Positions 1 through 11,599 of a DNA stretch of 64,000 nucleotides are shown here, piece by piece. Where the stretch lies: assembly GCA_035235625.1 (NCBI GenBank), contig CP141144.1:43460014-43524013 (forward strand). The letters are read 5' to 3'. Position 1 is the first letter of the stretch. Each line of letters starts with the position of its first letter. Made by a program: the position numbers and the translations under genes. Source of the DNA: Saururus chinensis (lineage: Eukaryota > Streptophyta > Magnoliopsida > Piperales > Saururaceae). The notes beneath the pieces are model-generated. The model made no database searches, was not told where the DNA came from, and worked only from the letters and a program-made list of their open reading frames with translations.

Positions 1-2690
1 TAAATAATAAAAAATTAAAATTTGAGGAGTGAGAGTGTGTAGAGAGAGGAGGGGGAGACAGAGGAGAGAGAGGAGAAGAGAGAGGAGAGGGAGAGTATTT
101 TTTAAAAAAATTAAATTTATTTTCTTAATTTTTTATATTTTTAAAATAAAAATAAATACTTATAGCGACGTATATACATATACGTCGCTATTACTATATG
201 TATTATCGATGTATAAAATTATACGTCACTAATACGTGATATATTCATGACATATAATAATATATGTCACTGATATGATTTCTTTTAATTCTTTTCTATT
301 TTTTAAAATTAATTTTAAAGAATAAAAAATCTTAAAAAATTGAAATTTGATGATAAACATTGTGAGGGAGAAAGGAGAGAGAGAGATAGAGAAGAGAGAG
401 GAGAGTGGAGAGAAAGGAGAGGGAGAGGAGAGGGAAAGGAGAGGGAAGAGAGGAGAGGAGAGAGAGGATAGAAGAGTGAGAGAGAGAGGGGAGAGGAGAG
501 AGAAGATAGGAGAGGGAGAGAGGAGAGGGAGGAGATGGATAAGAAGGAGAGAGGACAGAGGAAAAGGAGAGAGGAGAGAGAGGGAAAGAGAGGAGAGTGA
601 GAGGAGAGGGAGAAGAGACGGAGAAGAGAGAGGAGAGGAGAGTAGAGGGATAAGGAGAGAGGAGAGAGATAGAGAGAGGAGAGAGAGAGGAGAGGGAGAG
701 GAGACGAAGAAGAGATGGAGAAGAGAGAGGAGAGTAATTTTATTTTAAATTTTTTATTAATTTTTTTATATTTTTAAAATAAAAATAAAATAATAAAATA
801 AATACTAATAGCGATATATAATTTTATACATCACTATTAGTATATGTATTACGTATAAATTTATACGTCACTAATATGTGACATATTAGTGATGTACAAT
901 TATATACGTCACTAATATGATTTTGTTTAATTTTTTTAAATTAATTTTAAAGAGAAGAGAGTGAGAGAGAGAAGAGAGGGAGAGTAATTTTATTTTTAAT
1001 TATTTTTATTTTTTAAAATAATAATAAAATAAATATTAATAGCGACGTATAATTTTGTACGTTGCTATTAGTATATGTATTAGCGACTTATAAAATTATA
1101 CATCATTAATACATGACGTATTAGCAATGTATAATTATATACATCACTAATATGATTAGTTGAATTTTTTTTATTTTTTAAAATTAATTTTAAATAATAA
1201 AAAATCTTAAAAAATTAAAATTAGAGGAGAGATATTGTGTAGGGAGGGGAGAGAGAGGAGAGGAGAGAGAGGGGAGGGAGGAGAGGAGAGAGAGAGGAGT
1301 GGGAGGAGAGGGAGAAGGGAGGAGAGAGGAAAGAGAGGAGAGGAAAGAGAGAAGAGGGAGGAGAGAGAGGAGAGGGATAAGAGGGAGAGAGGAAGAGGAG
1401 AGAGTTAGAGGGAGAGGGGAGAGAGGACAGAGAGGGAAAGAGACGAGTGGGAGAAAGCGAGGAGAGGGAGAAGAGAGAGAGGGAGAGTAATGTTATTTAA
1501 TTTTTTTTAAAAAAAATTATTAATTTTTTTATTTTTAAAATAAAAATTAAAAATTAAAATAAATACTAATAGCGACATATATTTTTATATGTCAATATTA
1601 GTATATGTATTAGTGATGTATAAAATTATACGTCGCGAATATGTGACATATTAGCGACGTGTAATTATATATGTTGATAATATTATTTCTATTAATTTTT
1701 TAAAAATTAGCTTAAAGAGAGGAGAGGGGGAGAGAGTAGAGGGAAGAGAGAGAGGAGAAAGAGAAGAGAGAGGGAGAGGGAGAGTAATTTTATTTTAATT
1801 TTTTTAAAAAATATTGATTAATTTTTTTATTTTTAAAATTAAAAAACTATTAGCAACGTATAAAAATATATGTAGCTAATAGTAAAGCTATTAGCGATGT
1901 ATATTAGTGTATGTCGCTAATAACTACACTATTAGCGACGTCTATATATATACATCGCTAATAGTATTTATTTTTATTTTATTTCTTTATTTTATAAATT
2001 AATTCTTAAAAATAAAAAAAATGGAAAAAAATTGAAATTAGAGGAGGGAGGGTGGGAAGCAGGAGGGAGAGAGGGAGGGAGGGATGGAGAGAGAGGGGGA
2101 GGGAGGGAGGGGAGAGAGAGGTGAGAGAAAGCTAGATGAGAGAGAAAAGAGAGAGAGAGAGGGAGGGAAGGAAGGAGAGAGAGGGGGAGGGAGGGAGGTT
2201 GGAGAGAGAAGGTGAGAGGAGAAAGAAAAGAGAGAGAGAGGAGAGAGAAAGAGAGAGGAGAGAGAGGAAATAGAGGGGGAGGGAGGAGTGAGAGGGAGCA
2301 AAAAATTTAACTATAAATTATTTTTAAAAATATAAAAAAAATTAAAAAAAAAGGTAGTAGCGACGCATAACTCTGTGTCCCTACTACGCAAGAGTAGTAG
2401 CGACTTTTGGACCGATGCGTCTCTACTACCAAACAGTATTAGCAACACATGGCATTATGCGTGGCTACTACTCTTAGTAGTAGCAATGCATCGCTACTAC
2501 CGAGTTTTTTAATAAAAAATTCAATGAAAGAGAAAGAAGGGGAGAGAGGAGAGAGAAAGGAGAGAGAGGGGGAGGGAAGAGAGTGGATAGGGGAGAGAGA
2601 GAGGGGGGGAAAGAGACAGAGGGGAGGGAAGAGACAGAGGGGAGGGAAGAGAGAGAGGGGGGAGGAAATATGAATTTATTTAAAAAAAAT
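1..2690. repeat. Macro-repeat: purine-rich blocks alternating with AT-rich foldback blocks
   Basis: A composite unit of a few hundred bases recurs about seven times. Each unit has a GA-only block (about 29-110, 347-735, 945-985, 1225-1490, 1715-1785, 2038-2300, 2520-2670), then a tract like gtaattttatttttaat, then AT-rich sequence holding paired TTAGCGACG motifs. Spacing varies because the GA blocks expand and contract. The long ORFs here encode only Arg/Glu/Gly-rich low-complexity protein and are not genes. The array is the subterminal region of the CACTA element. Confidence 0.75.
162..191. repeat. 30-bp palindrome of the TTAGCGACG family
   Basis: The arms atagcgacgtatat and atatacgtcgctat are perfect reverse complements separated by 2 nt. 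Many diverged versions recur through 1-2450 and 3640-4190, usually as one plus and one minus copy of the motif about 10-15 nt apart. This suggests paired protein-binding sites or hairpins near the transposon end. Confidence 0.7.
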
Positions 2691-2879
2691 AAGTATTATT
2701 TACATATACATGTATACGTTGTAATACTATGTTGTATTAGCGACACATATGTGTATACATCGCTAATACAATATTATATTCATGACGTATAAATTATATG
2801 TTGCTAATATACGTAGTAATAGCAACGCCCAAAGCGAGTGTTGCTGATTGTTTTTCTTTAAAAATGACGAGGGGGGAGA

Positions 2880-3620
2880 AACTTTCCCACGTGGCTGAAA
2901 TTTCACCCACTGCCTGTAACTAACCCCTCCCCTCTCCCATCTTTCAGCCCGCCGCCTCCTCCGCCTCTTGCCCCTGCTGCCCTCTGCCCATTGCACACCG
3001 TCCTCTGGCCCCCACCCCCTCCGTTGCCCCCTCTCCCTTCCGGTCCTCCTTCCTCTTTCACTCCACCCCGTTGCCCGCAGCCGCGCCGCCCCTCTGCCCA
3101 CAGCCTGCAGTTCTCCGCCTCCTCCGCCTCACGTCCCTGCTGCCTCGCCCGTGGCCCTCCATCCTCCGGATCCCCACCCCCTCTGTTACCCCCTCCTCTT
3201 TTCTGGTCCTCCTTCCTCTTTCGCTCCGCCCTGTTGCCCACCGCCACACCACCCCTCCACCCACGGCTTGCCGTCCTCCTATGCCCTCCCACCCCATTTT
3301 CCACTCTGCCCCATTTCCCCTCTCCCTTTGCTCCGGTCCCCCCTCTCCCCCTGCTCTGGCCTCCTCTGATTTTTAGAGGAGGGGTGGGGGGAAGAGGGAG
3401 GGGGCTAAGCAGGGGAGAGGGAGGCTGGAGGACGCAGCACTGCCACCGTCCACCCTTTCCCCCTCCCCTGCTGCCCCCCTGTTGGCTCCCCCTTCCCCTA
3501 CTTGCCCCCTCTCCGTCCTCTGATTTTCAGAGAAGGGGGGCAGAGCCCGGGGTCCGGATTCCAGTGCCCCGATATATTCTGGCCCCCTCTCCCTTCCCCA
3601 GTGGGCCCACCGGGGATTTT
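2880..3620. repeat. GC-rich core of the CACTA arm with a 163-bp tandem duplication
   Basis: This C-rich island sits abruptly between AT-rich blocks. Two diverged copies of a roughly 163-bp segment lie head to tail at about 2958-3120 and 3121-3285, anchored by ccgcctcttgcccctgctg and ccgcctcacgtccctgctg. Several overlapping ORFs exist on both strands but all are proline/arginine-rich composition effects with no recognisable domain. GC-rich islands are common inside plant CACTA elements. Confidence 0.55.
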
Positions 3621-3639
3621 GTTTTTTTAAAAAATAATT

Positions 3640-4190
3640 ATTTGCGACACTTAAAAAGTGTCGCTATTTAATTTTAGTTTTTTAGTATTATAATATTAGT
3701 AGTGCTTTGAACTTTTAATTTTCTTTTATTCTATTAGTGACGTATAGAAAGTGTCACTAATAGTGACTTATTAGCGACACTTTAAGTATGCATTGCTAAT
3801 AAGTTATTTTTTAATTTTTTTAAAAAATTCTGTTTCTATTAGCAACTTATACATAAGCGTCGCTTATAATTTCTTATTAGTGACGCTTATAGATATTCGT
3901 CACTAATAATTTATTTTTTTAAAACTATTTTTTATTAGTGATGTATAAACAAGTGTCGCTAATAGCTTATCATTAGCGACACTATAAAATATATGTCGTT
4001 AATAAGTTATTATTAACCACACATAACTATACGTTGCTAATGTGCCTTATTAGCAACACTTTTAGTTATATGTCGCGAATTGGTAATAGCGACAATAGTT
4101 TTTTTTACGTTTATATCGATGTTTATTATACATCGCTAATAGTCATTAGTGATGCTTATGGGCATAAATGCATTGTTAATAGTCTTTTTT
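3640..4190. repeat. Subterminal TTAGCGACA-type repeat array
   Basis: At least ten diverged copies of ttagcgacacttata or its complement (tgtcgctaat) occur in this terminal 550 bp, at alternating strands and roughly 25-40 bp spacing. They run right up to the CACTA terminus and are the expected transposase-binding region. Confidence 0.7.
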
Positions 4191-4199
4191 GTTGTAGTG
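4170..4199 (-). repeat. CACTA terminal inverted repeat
   Basis: Read on the minus strand from 4199, the sequence is CACTACAACAAAAAAGACTA followed by a TTAACAATGC-type motif. The CACTA pentamer plus the A-rich tract matches the usual terminus of the superfamily. The partner repeat is upstream of the window. Confidence 0.8.
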
Positions 4200-4202
4200 A
4201 CA

Positions 4203-5531
4203 CATAGTGCCAATTCAGAGGGAACAACTAGTGAAAACAATGGCGCCACCAAAAATGGCAATGCGGCACCACTGTTTTAGCATGCCAAAGCCTATATAAA
4301 AGATCTAAACAGCTTTTCTTGGGATCAAACTTCATTCTCTTTGTTCTGAGTCTGATTTAGTCCCTTCAAAAGGTGTTCTTAACTTAATTGATTGTTCTTT
4401 ATGCAATGGAAGGGTCTATTCTTTATTTGACTACTCTATAGGGGAGATATGGCTTCGATAAAAGAGGAGGTTTAGGAGGTTTTGTTCACTGCCTAAAGGG
4501 GAAAAAAGTGTAAAGTATCCCCAGATAAGGAGAGGTTATGTCTGATGCCTTTAAGCATGAAAATAGTTATGCATCTCCGGGAAAGAGGAGGTTTTGACTG
4601 TTGCCTTCAGGCACAATGAGGGAAACATGCCAAAGCCAAAGGAGGCTCTTCTCACCATCTCGAGACCTAAAGGGGAGGCTCCCTGAAGAAACAAACAACT
4701 CCAAACACCACCACTTTTGGTATTTTAAGGGAGTAAGCATTTTTGACTTTCTGTTTTAATAAAAGTATAAGAATATATGGGCATCGTAAGTAGTTAATGT
4801 AGGATGCTAGATAACTTATATGCATAGGTTTCGTAATTAGTGATATTACTATACTAATTAAGATATATGATTTGTTATGATCTGATGTATTCTCATATGT
4901 TGTAATTCAATTTGCTTTGATATGCTCTGCTTTGATCTGATCTACTGTGAAATGTACTATTTGATCTAATAGGCTCCAATCTTATCAAATATGATATGAT
5001 ATAGTAGGATGAGATCCAATGTGATCTGATATGATGATGTTCGCCATATTGTGCTCTGCTTCTCTATGTGATAGAGCGGGATGTGTGATTCCATTGATTT
5101 GTTAGTTTTCGTTTAACTATAATGATTTATGAGATTTTTGATTGACTGATGATTTATGTGATTTTAGTTTGACTCCGAATAATAGACTTGGATATAATGA
5201 TATATGTATTTTAATGTATATGATTTTTTGATGTCTGATGTATGTAAAAGCCGTTATATAGAACTATATTGGATCAGATCGTATTAGATTAACATTAAGG
5301 ATGTGAACCAATACGCATGTAGGCAACTAACGGCAAAATAATGTTGGCCCGATCCAAATTAATAATAAAATATATTTTTATTTTAGAGCACTAGTAAAGC
5401 GCTCAAGTTCTGTAATGAGTGAGGAATGTTATGACTTGCACTCAAACTCTGATGCTCTTAGTTTGACTTTTATGCAAATTTATCACCCTGATTTTGTGTG
5501 TCAAACCCCCGGCTCAGGTCGGGGTGTTACA
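4203..5531 (-). repeat. Ty3/gypsy-type LTR, same family as the LTR at 63488
   Basis: On the minus strand from 5531 the sequence begins TGTAACACCCCGACC, a common start for plant chromovirus LTRs. It matches the LTR starting at 63488 (TGTAACGCCCCGACCC) along about 460-510 bp, with shared blocks such as taatttggat, ttggttgcctac-like and taacggct segments in the same order. Homology is visible from 5531 to about 5065, where the other copy leaves the window. The far boundary is unknown and may have been cut by the CACTA insertion at 4199. No primer-binding site adjoins 5531, so this is a solo LTR or the start of a 5' LTR read from outside. The expected target duplication starts with catga at 5532. 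Confidence 0.6.
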
Positions 5532-6610
5532 CATGATGCTTCTCAAGTAACCATGATTTCTTATGTATTGGAGGGTCGCAAATCTTTTACTGTGCACATT
5601 TAATTTTTCTTCATCTTTGGTGTCTTTGCCATTGATCCATGGAAAATTCATTTGCTAGGGATCTAGCAATGCAATGTTAAACAAATCTTGAGTGTCAAAG
5701 ATTGTCGGACTAGATTTCTTTTAAATTTGAGTTTATGCTATTGGTTTTAATATTTTCATTAAGTCTTAACCACAAGAATTATTTATAGATGGGCAACAAT
5801 GGTGCGCTTATTTGTTTTACGGTTCCATATAAGAAACCTAATATTATTTCCTTTTCTACTGTGGTGAGTTTAGCCTTCTGTAAAGGTTCTCTGTTATATT
5901 TTTTTTTGTCAAATAACATGTTTTTTATCCCATTAGAGTATCTTTAAATGTATAATTCATTGCCAAATTTTGAGTTAAAATGCAAGTTTCCCATTATGTT
6001 GTAAATGTTGATGCATCTGGTGTTTCGTTGTAGCAGCACCCAAATATCAAGCCCATGACATATGCCAACAACTTCCTTCCAATGTTCTCTTAATCTGATT
6101 CATGATATATTCTCGAAGAATTTCACATAGTCATTGCATTTATCGTGAAATATACATTGTTATGGTTGTCACATATCATTAGGATGCCACTTGCAACTGG
6201 AGAAAGTTGTAGCAAAGGCAAAAAAATGATGTAAAATTTAAGACAATTTGTCTTTCATAGATTATGCTAGTGACACAAATGTGTACATTATGTCAAACTA
6301 CATTGTATCTTAGATATGTTCAGTTTTGAAATTTCTTGGGCAAGTTAGTTGCGGAATGATTTTAGAAATCAATTTTATGCTTTATGTTTTTGTATTTGTA
6401 GTGAACATTTCTGTAATTAACATTTTGAATCAATTTCTTAAATTTTGGTTTCAATGGCATAAATCCTAGTGTGTGGTGCAGATGCTTGTTATTGGATAAT
6501 AGAAAAACACTAGGAAGATTGTTACAAAAATTTTCAACTTAGCTATCAATTAATTAAATAATAGCTTGACTAAGTGACGGAAGTGAGCAGTGGGTTGGTT
6601 TAAAGAAAGG

Positions 6611-6652
<42 letters not shown>

Positions 6653-7243
6653 TGTGTGTGTGATGATGTATCTTGTTTGGGTTGATACAAACAAGATGGC
6701 AAGCCGGGGCATGTACCCCGGTGAAGCTGAAACAAAAGTAAACTGTCACCTTGAGAGCATATCACGAACCGATGAGTTCGGGAAATGGGAAAATGGGATA
6801 ACGATGCACATGCGGACACGGACCAACTGACTGAACAGTAAATATGACAATAAAATTAAAATATAAAATAATAGTATTGGAAATCTGTCCCTTGACAGCT
6901 TGAGCTATTAGGGATCAACGGTTATCCTGTGTTATAAATGGCTGGAGGAGGGTTAGGTAATTTATTTGTCTTAATATTTGAGGCAACTTGGCTTTTAACA
7001 AATAAACCCATTAATGAAGCATAGCAAACTAAAATACCAGTTGTTGTAAGGAAGGAAGATAGCATTTTACAGACTCTTTAACTATTGAAAATGTGACTAT
7101 TTTAAATGTCCCATGTATAAAGTCAGTTTCATGGGTAACTTACGTGTTAGGCTTATTGTAAGAAGAGAGTATGAAATATACAGTTGGATGTTTTTGGAGA
7201 ATTTCGCTGAAATGGGTCTAAGATGAAGTTTGGGTTAATTTTT
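5532..7243. other. No supported gene
   Basis: AT-rich sequence with only short ORFs. A short open stretch at 5785-5870 is followed by a GTGAGT-like donor but cannot be assigned to any family. Nothing else coding was recognised. Confidence 0.5.
6612..6662. repeat. (TA)n(TG)n microsatellite
   Basis: About 19 TA dinucleotides run directly into about six TG dinucleotides. Confidence 0.95.
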
Positions 7244-7338
7244 GAGAAAATTCTCACCAGAACCCCAAAATACCTATAATTTTCCATTAAGTCCTATTTG
7301 AAAACTAAATCCTTCATTAAAATTTTTGGTTTTACTTA
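7244..7338 (+). repeat. MULE left terminal inverted repeat
   Basis: It aligns with the reverse complement of 11309-11404 from the terminal GAGAAAATT through the ggttttacttatt-like inner end, with scattered substitutions. Its inner edge opens into the pyrimidine-rich segment from 7430. Confidence 0.75.
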
Positions 7339-7429
7339 TTCTTAAAAAGTCCTAATCCCACTAATTGACCTTTATTATACCTAAAATACCCTTCTTATCA
7401 TCCTTATGCCCACACTTTTATAACGGCTC

Positions 7430-7600
7430 CTCCCATCAGCGTCTCCTCCCACCACCGTGGACCTCTTCCACCGGCGTCTCCTCCCACCACTCGGCACCTC
7501 TTCCACCGGCGTCTCCTCCCTCCTCTTCTCCTGCATTCTCTTCAACGGGCGCTTCTTCCACCGGCGTCTCCTCCTTCCTCCTCTTCTCCTTCATTCTCCT
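7430..7600 (+). repeat. Short tandem repeat ccaccggcgtctcctcc
   Basis: The motif ttccaccggcgtctcctcc occurs three times (about 7465, 7501, 7556) with diverged copies between. It lies where the 5' UTR or promoter of the MULE gene would be. ORFs on both strands are compositional. Confidence 0.55.
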
Positions 7601-8824
7601 CAACTGTGTAAATGATTTCATTCGCTTGAGCTTATTCCCCCATCTACACATTTTCCGCCTCCTTTTTCTTCCAATCTCAAGCTTGAAACCTCTCTAAAAC
7701 CCTCTCCATAACCCTTTGTCAGACATCATACACTTTTTGGCACTTCGTACGATGGAATTTTTGGTGAGCATCTCATGTCCCTTGAGTTTGATTTGTATGT
7801 TTGATTTTTCTCAGGTTTGTTGTTGTTCTGTCTCGTTGATTTGGTCCAGACCTATGAACAGAAAAGGGATGAGGAAAGAGGCCCTAGTGAACCGTCATAA
7901 TAAGTGAACAAGTGTAAGCTTTGCTGCCTGACAGTATGGAGTACTAACAAATTTGTTTTCCATTTGTTTTCTCTGATTGGTGATACCGATTCTTTTTTCT
8001 CTGTGTGCAATCGATTGACAAATTTTATGTTGATTGCCTAATCTAACATCACTCTATGACAAGGAAGAAATTTTTTCTTGAGGTGATGGTTATAGGAGCA
8101 AAACTGATCAAATCAATAACAAAGCCTGACTAGAACTATTAATTATTTGCTACACAAAAGCATGAGGTGTTAATATTCATGTTGTAGATATTTCATGTGT
8201 AACTCCATCAAGGTCATACTAAACCAGTGACCTTATTTTTGAATGTTGCTCAATAATAAGATTATTTACTTATATTTTTAAAAGAAAGATCATTTGTTTT
8301 CTAGCCGTCCTAGTTGCTGAATTTCAATATTTGTTAGGTCATTTGTTTTCTAGCATTGTTTAGATCTAGATCTGTTCTTGGTGTTGGGTGTCATGCATTA
8401 ATTAGATGTTGGTTATTTAAATTAATTTTTGTTGATATTTCTATATATGTTCCAGACTTCTATTTTTCAAGGACTCACTAAGATCCATCTTATTGTGCAG
8501 AGTACATACGAGGGGATGTGAAGAATTAGGAGGTTCCTTGGGACAACTACGCTAAAAATGTGTCTTCCAATTTGAGAGCTAGTTGGAAAATTAAGTTAGA
8601 ATCTTCCAATGTTATTTGAAAATTGAGGGATAGTCCTTAGCATGTCACTTTGTGAGTTTTCTAGCCAATATTATAGAGTTTTCTTCTCTTTTGTTGTTCC
8701 TTGGTATAAACTTTCTTTTATATATTACTTTCTTGTAATCCATCACTATATTCCTTTGTAATGACATTGGCCATTTGTGTTGTTCACCCTATGTTTTTCT
8801 TTGAGAATTGCTTATTAAGGTGGA

Positions 8825-9250
8825 TTAATATTCCTTAAACAAAGGAGGAACAGTCACTTCATATTCTATTGAAGGAAGAAATTACATATAAATCACAATC
8901 AATTTATACTATAATTACATTTACATAACAGTAAATATATACTCTATTGTTTACATCCGCCACATAACAGAACAGTAAATATATACTTATGTTCACATAT
9001 ATGGAACAACAAAATTATACTTTAATTTCATATATAAAAAAGTAAATTTATATTCTATTCACATATATAAAATAATAAATTTATACTCTGACCTTATATA
9101 TGAAACAGTAAATTTATACTCTGTACACATATATGAAATAATAAATTTATACTCTGTACACAAATGAAATAATAAATGTATACTTTGTACACATATATGA
9201 AATAATAAATTTATATTCTAACCACATATATAAAACAACAAAATTATACT
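8825..9250. repeat. Array of about 35-45-bp AT-rich units (aataaatttatactctg)
   Basis: About nine diverged copies of a unit resembling aataaatttatactctg followed by acacatatatgaa occur head to tail. The same unit recurs at 12650-12790 and 13080-13640, outside the MULE termini, so these arrays share an origin. Confidence 0.75.
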
Positions 9251-9580
9251 TTATTAATAAAATTGTTTAGATTAATATTCCTAAGTTTAGCAAAACCTAC
9301 ACTTACATTATACTTGAAATTGTTGGAAAAATGTACTATTTTATTATAATTATGATTATGATGCAGAATTCATAAGTTTTATAATTTGTTTATTACATAG
9401 TATAATTTTATTGTTCTCATCAATTGGAATCATTATTTATTGTCTATCATTTAATTGATTTTATCCCTTGTTACCAATTTTTGTGATTTATTATGAATCA
9501 AAATTGGATAGTTGTTCTCCATATTATTATAAATATTTCTTTTTCATTATAATGATTAATGTTTCATTATATGTAGGTTA

Positions 9581-10060
9581 ATGGATTCATTTCTACTTTT
9601 AATGTGCAAATACATTACTAATAATACTGTTATTCGGGTTGATATCAAGAACACACACAGGGACTTGATTTCTATGATTTGTGAACGATGAAGCAACTTG
9701 AATGCTGAGAATGTGAGGTTGTCTTACTCTTTATTGGGCCATACATGTAATCTTCACAATGATGTTGACTTGGAAAATTTATTCTTACTTGCTTCCAATC
9801 GTGGAGTTAAGACTATTGATGTTTCTGTTACGGATATTTCAATTTCTAGTGATGTGTCCATTGGTCGCCAGCCCAATTTTAGTAATTATTTGTCAAGTAG
9901 CAATATCCATAGTATTGATGGCAGTGTGTTTGATGAGGTGACTAACTTTGCTCTTCCTTCCTCCTCACATGAAGATTCAATGCTTATAAATAAAAATTGG
10001 TCCAATGAAATAAGTCATGTTGGGCAAAAGTTTGTTGGAGGAGTCCAAGAGTTCAAGCGT
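9581..10060 (+). pseudogene. MULE transposase, N-terminal fragment
   Basis: An open frame from the ATG at 9581 encodes about 160 residues. The first 90 resemble the PB1-like N-terminus of plant MuDR-family transposases (NAENVRLSYSLLGHTCN, then DLENLFLLASNRGVKTIDV). Residues about 130-160 match the start of the Mutator DNA-binding domain (NEISHVGQKFVGGVQEF). A TGA at 9689-9691 sits where the family has tryptophan. The homology stops at 10060, where the frame runs into aaatttatactctg array sequence, so the zinc-binding and catalytic DDE regions are missing. It is a broken relic inside the 7244-11404 element. Confidence 0.75.
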
Positions 10061-10340
10061 AAATTTATACTCTGTTAGGATCACAGTATAAATCTACTGT
10101 AATCACTTTGTGATTTTATATTGAAAAGTCATGTACCACACTAAATTTATACTATGTTCTGATTTCATATTGAAAGGTCATGCCTTACAGTAAATTCATA
10201 CTGTTGTAATTCTTTTTATATTGAAAAGTCATGTACTATAGTAAATTTATACTCTTTTCTGATTTCATATTGAAAGGTCAGCCTTACAGTCATGTACCAC
10301 AGTAAATTTATATTATGTTAGAATCATAGTATAAATGTAC
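10055..10340. repeat. Diverged array of about 75-bp units (catgtaccacagtaaatttat)
   Basis: Three to four copies of a segment with gatttcatattgaaaggtcat and cagtaaatttatactctg occur directly after the transposase fragment. The array has replaced the rest of the coding sequence. Confidence 0.6.
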
Positions 10341-10607
10341 TATAATTCACATGATTATAATTTTATCATGAAGTTAGGTGTTACAATAAATTATGTAAAT
10401 GTCAAGTTTATGGTAATCCCTTAGCCAATTTTTATTTTTGTGGGTATCCCCTAAAATCAGAAGCCAGGATTATTTACATTTACTTGTATCAATGTTGTAC
10501 ACATTTCATTCACATTTTTTTTGGAAGGAAATTCTTTTTCACTTTACCTTTCTTTATTTTTTCAATAGGACTCATTCACTTGTATCAATATTGCATCAAT
10601 TAATCTT

Positions 10608-10757
10608 CATATAATGTACCAAAAAAAATATTTAGATATATGACTATGTAATATTGATTGATGGTGATTTTTGGTGAATCATCATATAATGTACCAAAAA
10701 AAATATTTAGATATATGACTATGTAATATTGATTGATGGTGATTTTTGGTGGAAAAA
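10608..10757. repeat. 75-bp tandem duplication, near perfect
   Basis: The segment starting catataatgtaccaaaaaaa at 10608 is repeated at 10683 with essentially no differences through gattgatggtgatttttggtg. Its near identity among otherwise decayed sequence suggests a recent duplication. Confidence 0.9.
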
Positions 10758-11308
10758 AATGTAAATTAAAGAAAGGATAATGCTTTGAATAGTTTTTCCA
10801 ATAAAATAGTTCTTGATAGGCTGATAGCCCCTATATGTATTAGCAAATGGTTGCTATAATAATTTCATCATAAAGTCATGTGTCACAAAATATATTTTAC
10901 AACACAAAATCAATTTTCACACCAAGTTGGCTTCTGCACTTGAATCATTCCCCTATGTGATTTACCACAAGAGGCTTCTGGATGGTCATCTAAGTTGCTC
11001 CTGTATATACAAATGTCACACTTAGGCACAAGACATGGTAGTCACCTCAAGGAAGAAAAATGCTTTAATTCTATAATCAACATCACATTGTTATGACTGA
11101 CATCCATCCAAACATATTTTCGTTGTCCATGCACAAGCGTCTGATTCCCACATACCGACTCATATGTTGCTTCCTTCCAGGAAGCCTAGAAAGGTTTAAA
11201 CCTATCCAAAATGATAAATAATTTATTCTCTGATCAATTTGATGTTAGTAGGTACTAAAGGAATTATTGAATATGCACAAGCATCTGATTCCCACATTCA
11301 CCACAATA

Positions 11309-11404
11309 TAATAAAAACCGGAAATTTAAAATTAAGAATTTAATTTTCAAAGAGGACCTAATGGGAAATCATAGGTATTTTGGGGTTCTGGTGATAATTT
11401 TCTC
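11309..11404 (-). repeat. MULE right terminal inverted repeat
   Basis: Reverse complement of the left repeat, including the shared core CCAGAACCCCAAAATACC. It ends at 11404, followed by the 9-bp sequence taaatttta. Confidence 0.75.
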
Positions 11405-11479
11405 TAAATTTTAGTTATCAAGATATTTACATGTGTAGTTTATATTAAGCTTAGTCAAAAGAAAAGGTAAATATATCAT

Positions 11480-11595
11480 CATAACAAATACTCTATTGAA
11501 GGCAAAGATCATATATAAATCACAATCAATTTATACTATATATTCTATTGTTTACATCCACCATAGAACAGAACAGTAAATATATACTCCGTTCA
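11480..11595. repeat. Dispersed module, copy 2 of 3
   Basis: A module containing tatataaatcacaatcaattt and aacagaacagtaaatatata occurs here and at about 8825-8985 and 13005-13150, all in the same orientation. One copy is inside the MULE and two are outside. This points to segmental duplication or nested related elements. Confidence 0.65.
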
Positions 11596-11599
11596 CTAA

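Larger units (their letters stand above)
1..4199. mobile_element. CACTA (En/Spm) transposon arm, one end only
   Basis: The segment ends at 4199 with ...TTTTTTGTTGTAGTG, whose reverse complement CACTACAACAAAAAA is the classic start of plant CACTA elements. Inside the terminus the sequence is packed with short direct and inverted copies of TTAGCGACG/CGTCGCTAA, as expected of the subterminal transposase-binding motifs of this superfamily. The other terminus lies outside the window, so orientation and length are unknown. No transposase homology was seen in these 4.2 kb, so this is an arm of a longer element or a non-autonomous copy. The 3-bp target duplication would begin with aca at 4200-4202 but cannot be verified. 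Confidence 0.8.
7244..11404 (+). mobile_element. Mutator-like element (MULE) with long TIRs and a transposase remnant
   Basis: Both ends carry an inverted repeat of about 95 bp beginning GAGAAAATTcTCACCAGA at left and its counterpart GAGAAAATTaTCACCAGA at right. The flanking 9-mers are ttaattttt (7235-7243) and taaatttta (11405-11413), 7 of 9 identical, as expected for an aged Mutator 9-bp target duplication. Inside, 9581-10060 encodes the N-terminal part of a MULE transposase. The rest is a pyrimidine-rich 5' segment, AT-rich repeat arrays and unassigned sequence. No catalytic core was found, so the copy is non-autonomous. Confidence 0.75.

Noticed and set aside
29-2301. Long ORFs rich in Arg/Glu/Gly (29-232, 347-748, 1299-1490) and Ser/Pro/Leu (2038-2301, minus)
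   Set aside because: They are produced by GA-only repeat blocks; there are no domains and codon content is fixed by the dinucleotide composition.
2763-3671. Overlapping proline/arginine-rich ORFs on both strands, up to 226 codons
   Set aside because: The GC-rich island lacks stop codons by composition; no family resemblance, and every frame is open.
4285-4345. TATA-like cctatataaaag followed by a leader-like sequence on +
   Set aside because: It looks like a promoter, but homology to the 63488 LTR places this LTR on the minus strand and no downstream gene is present.
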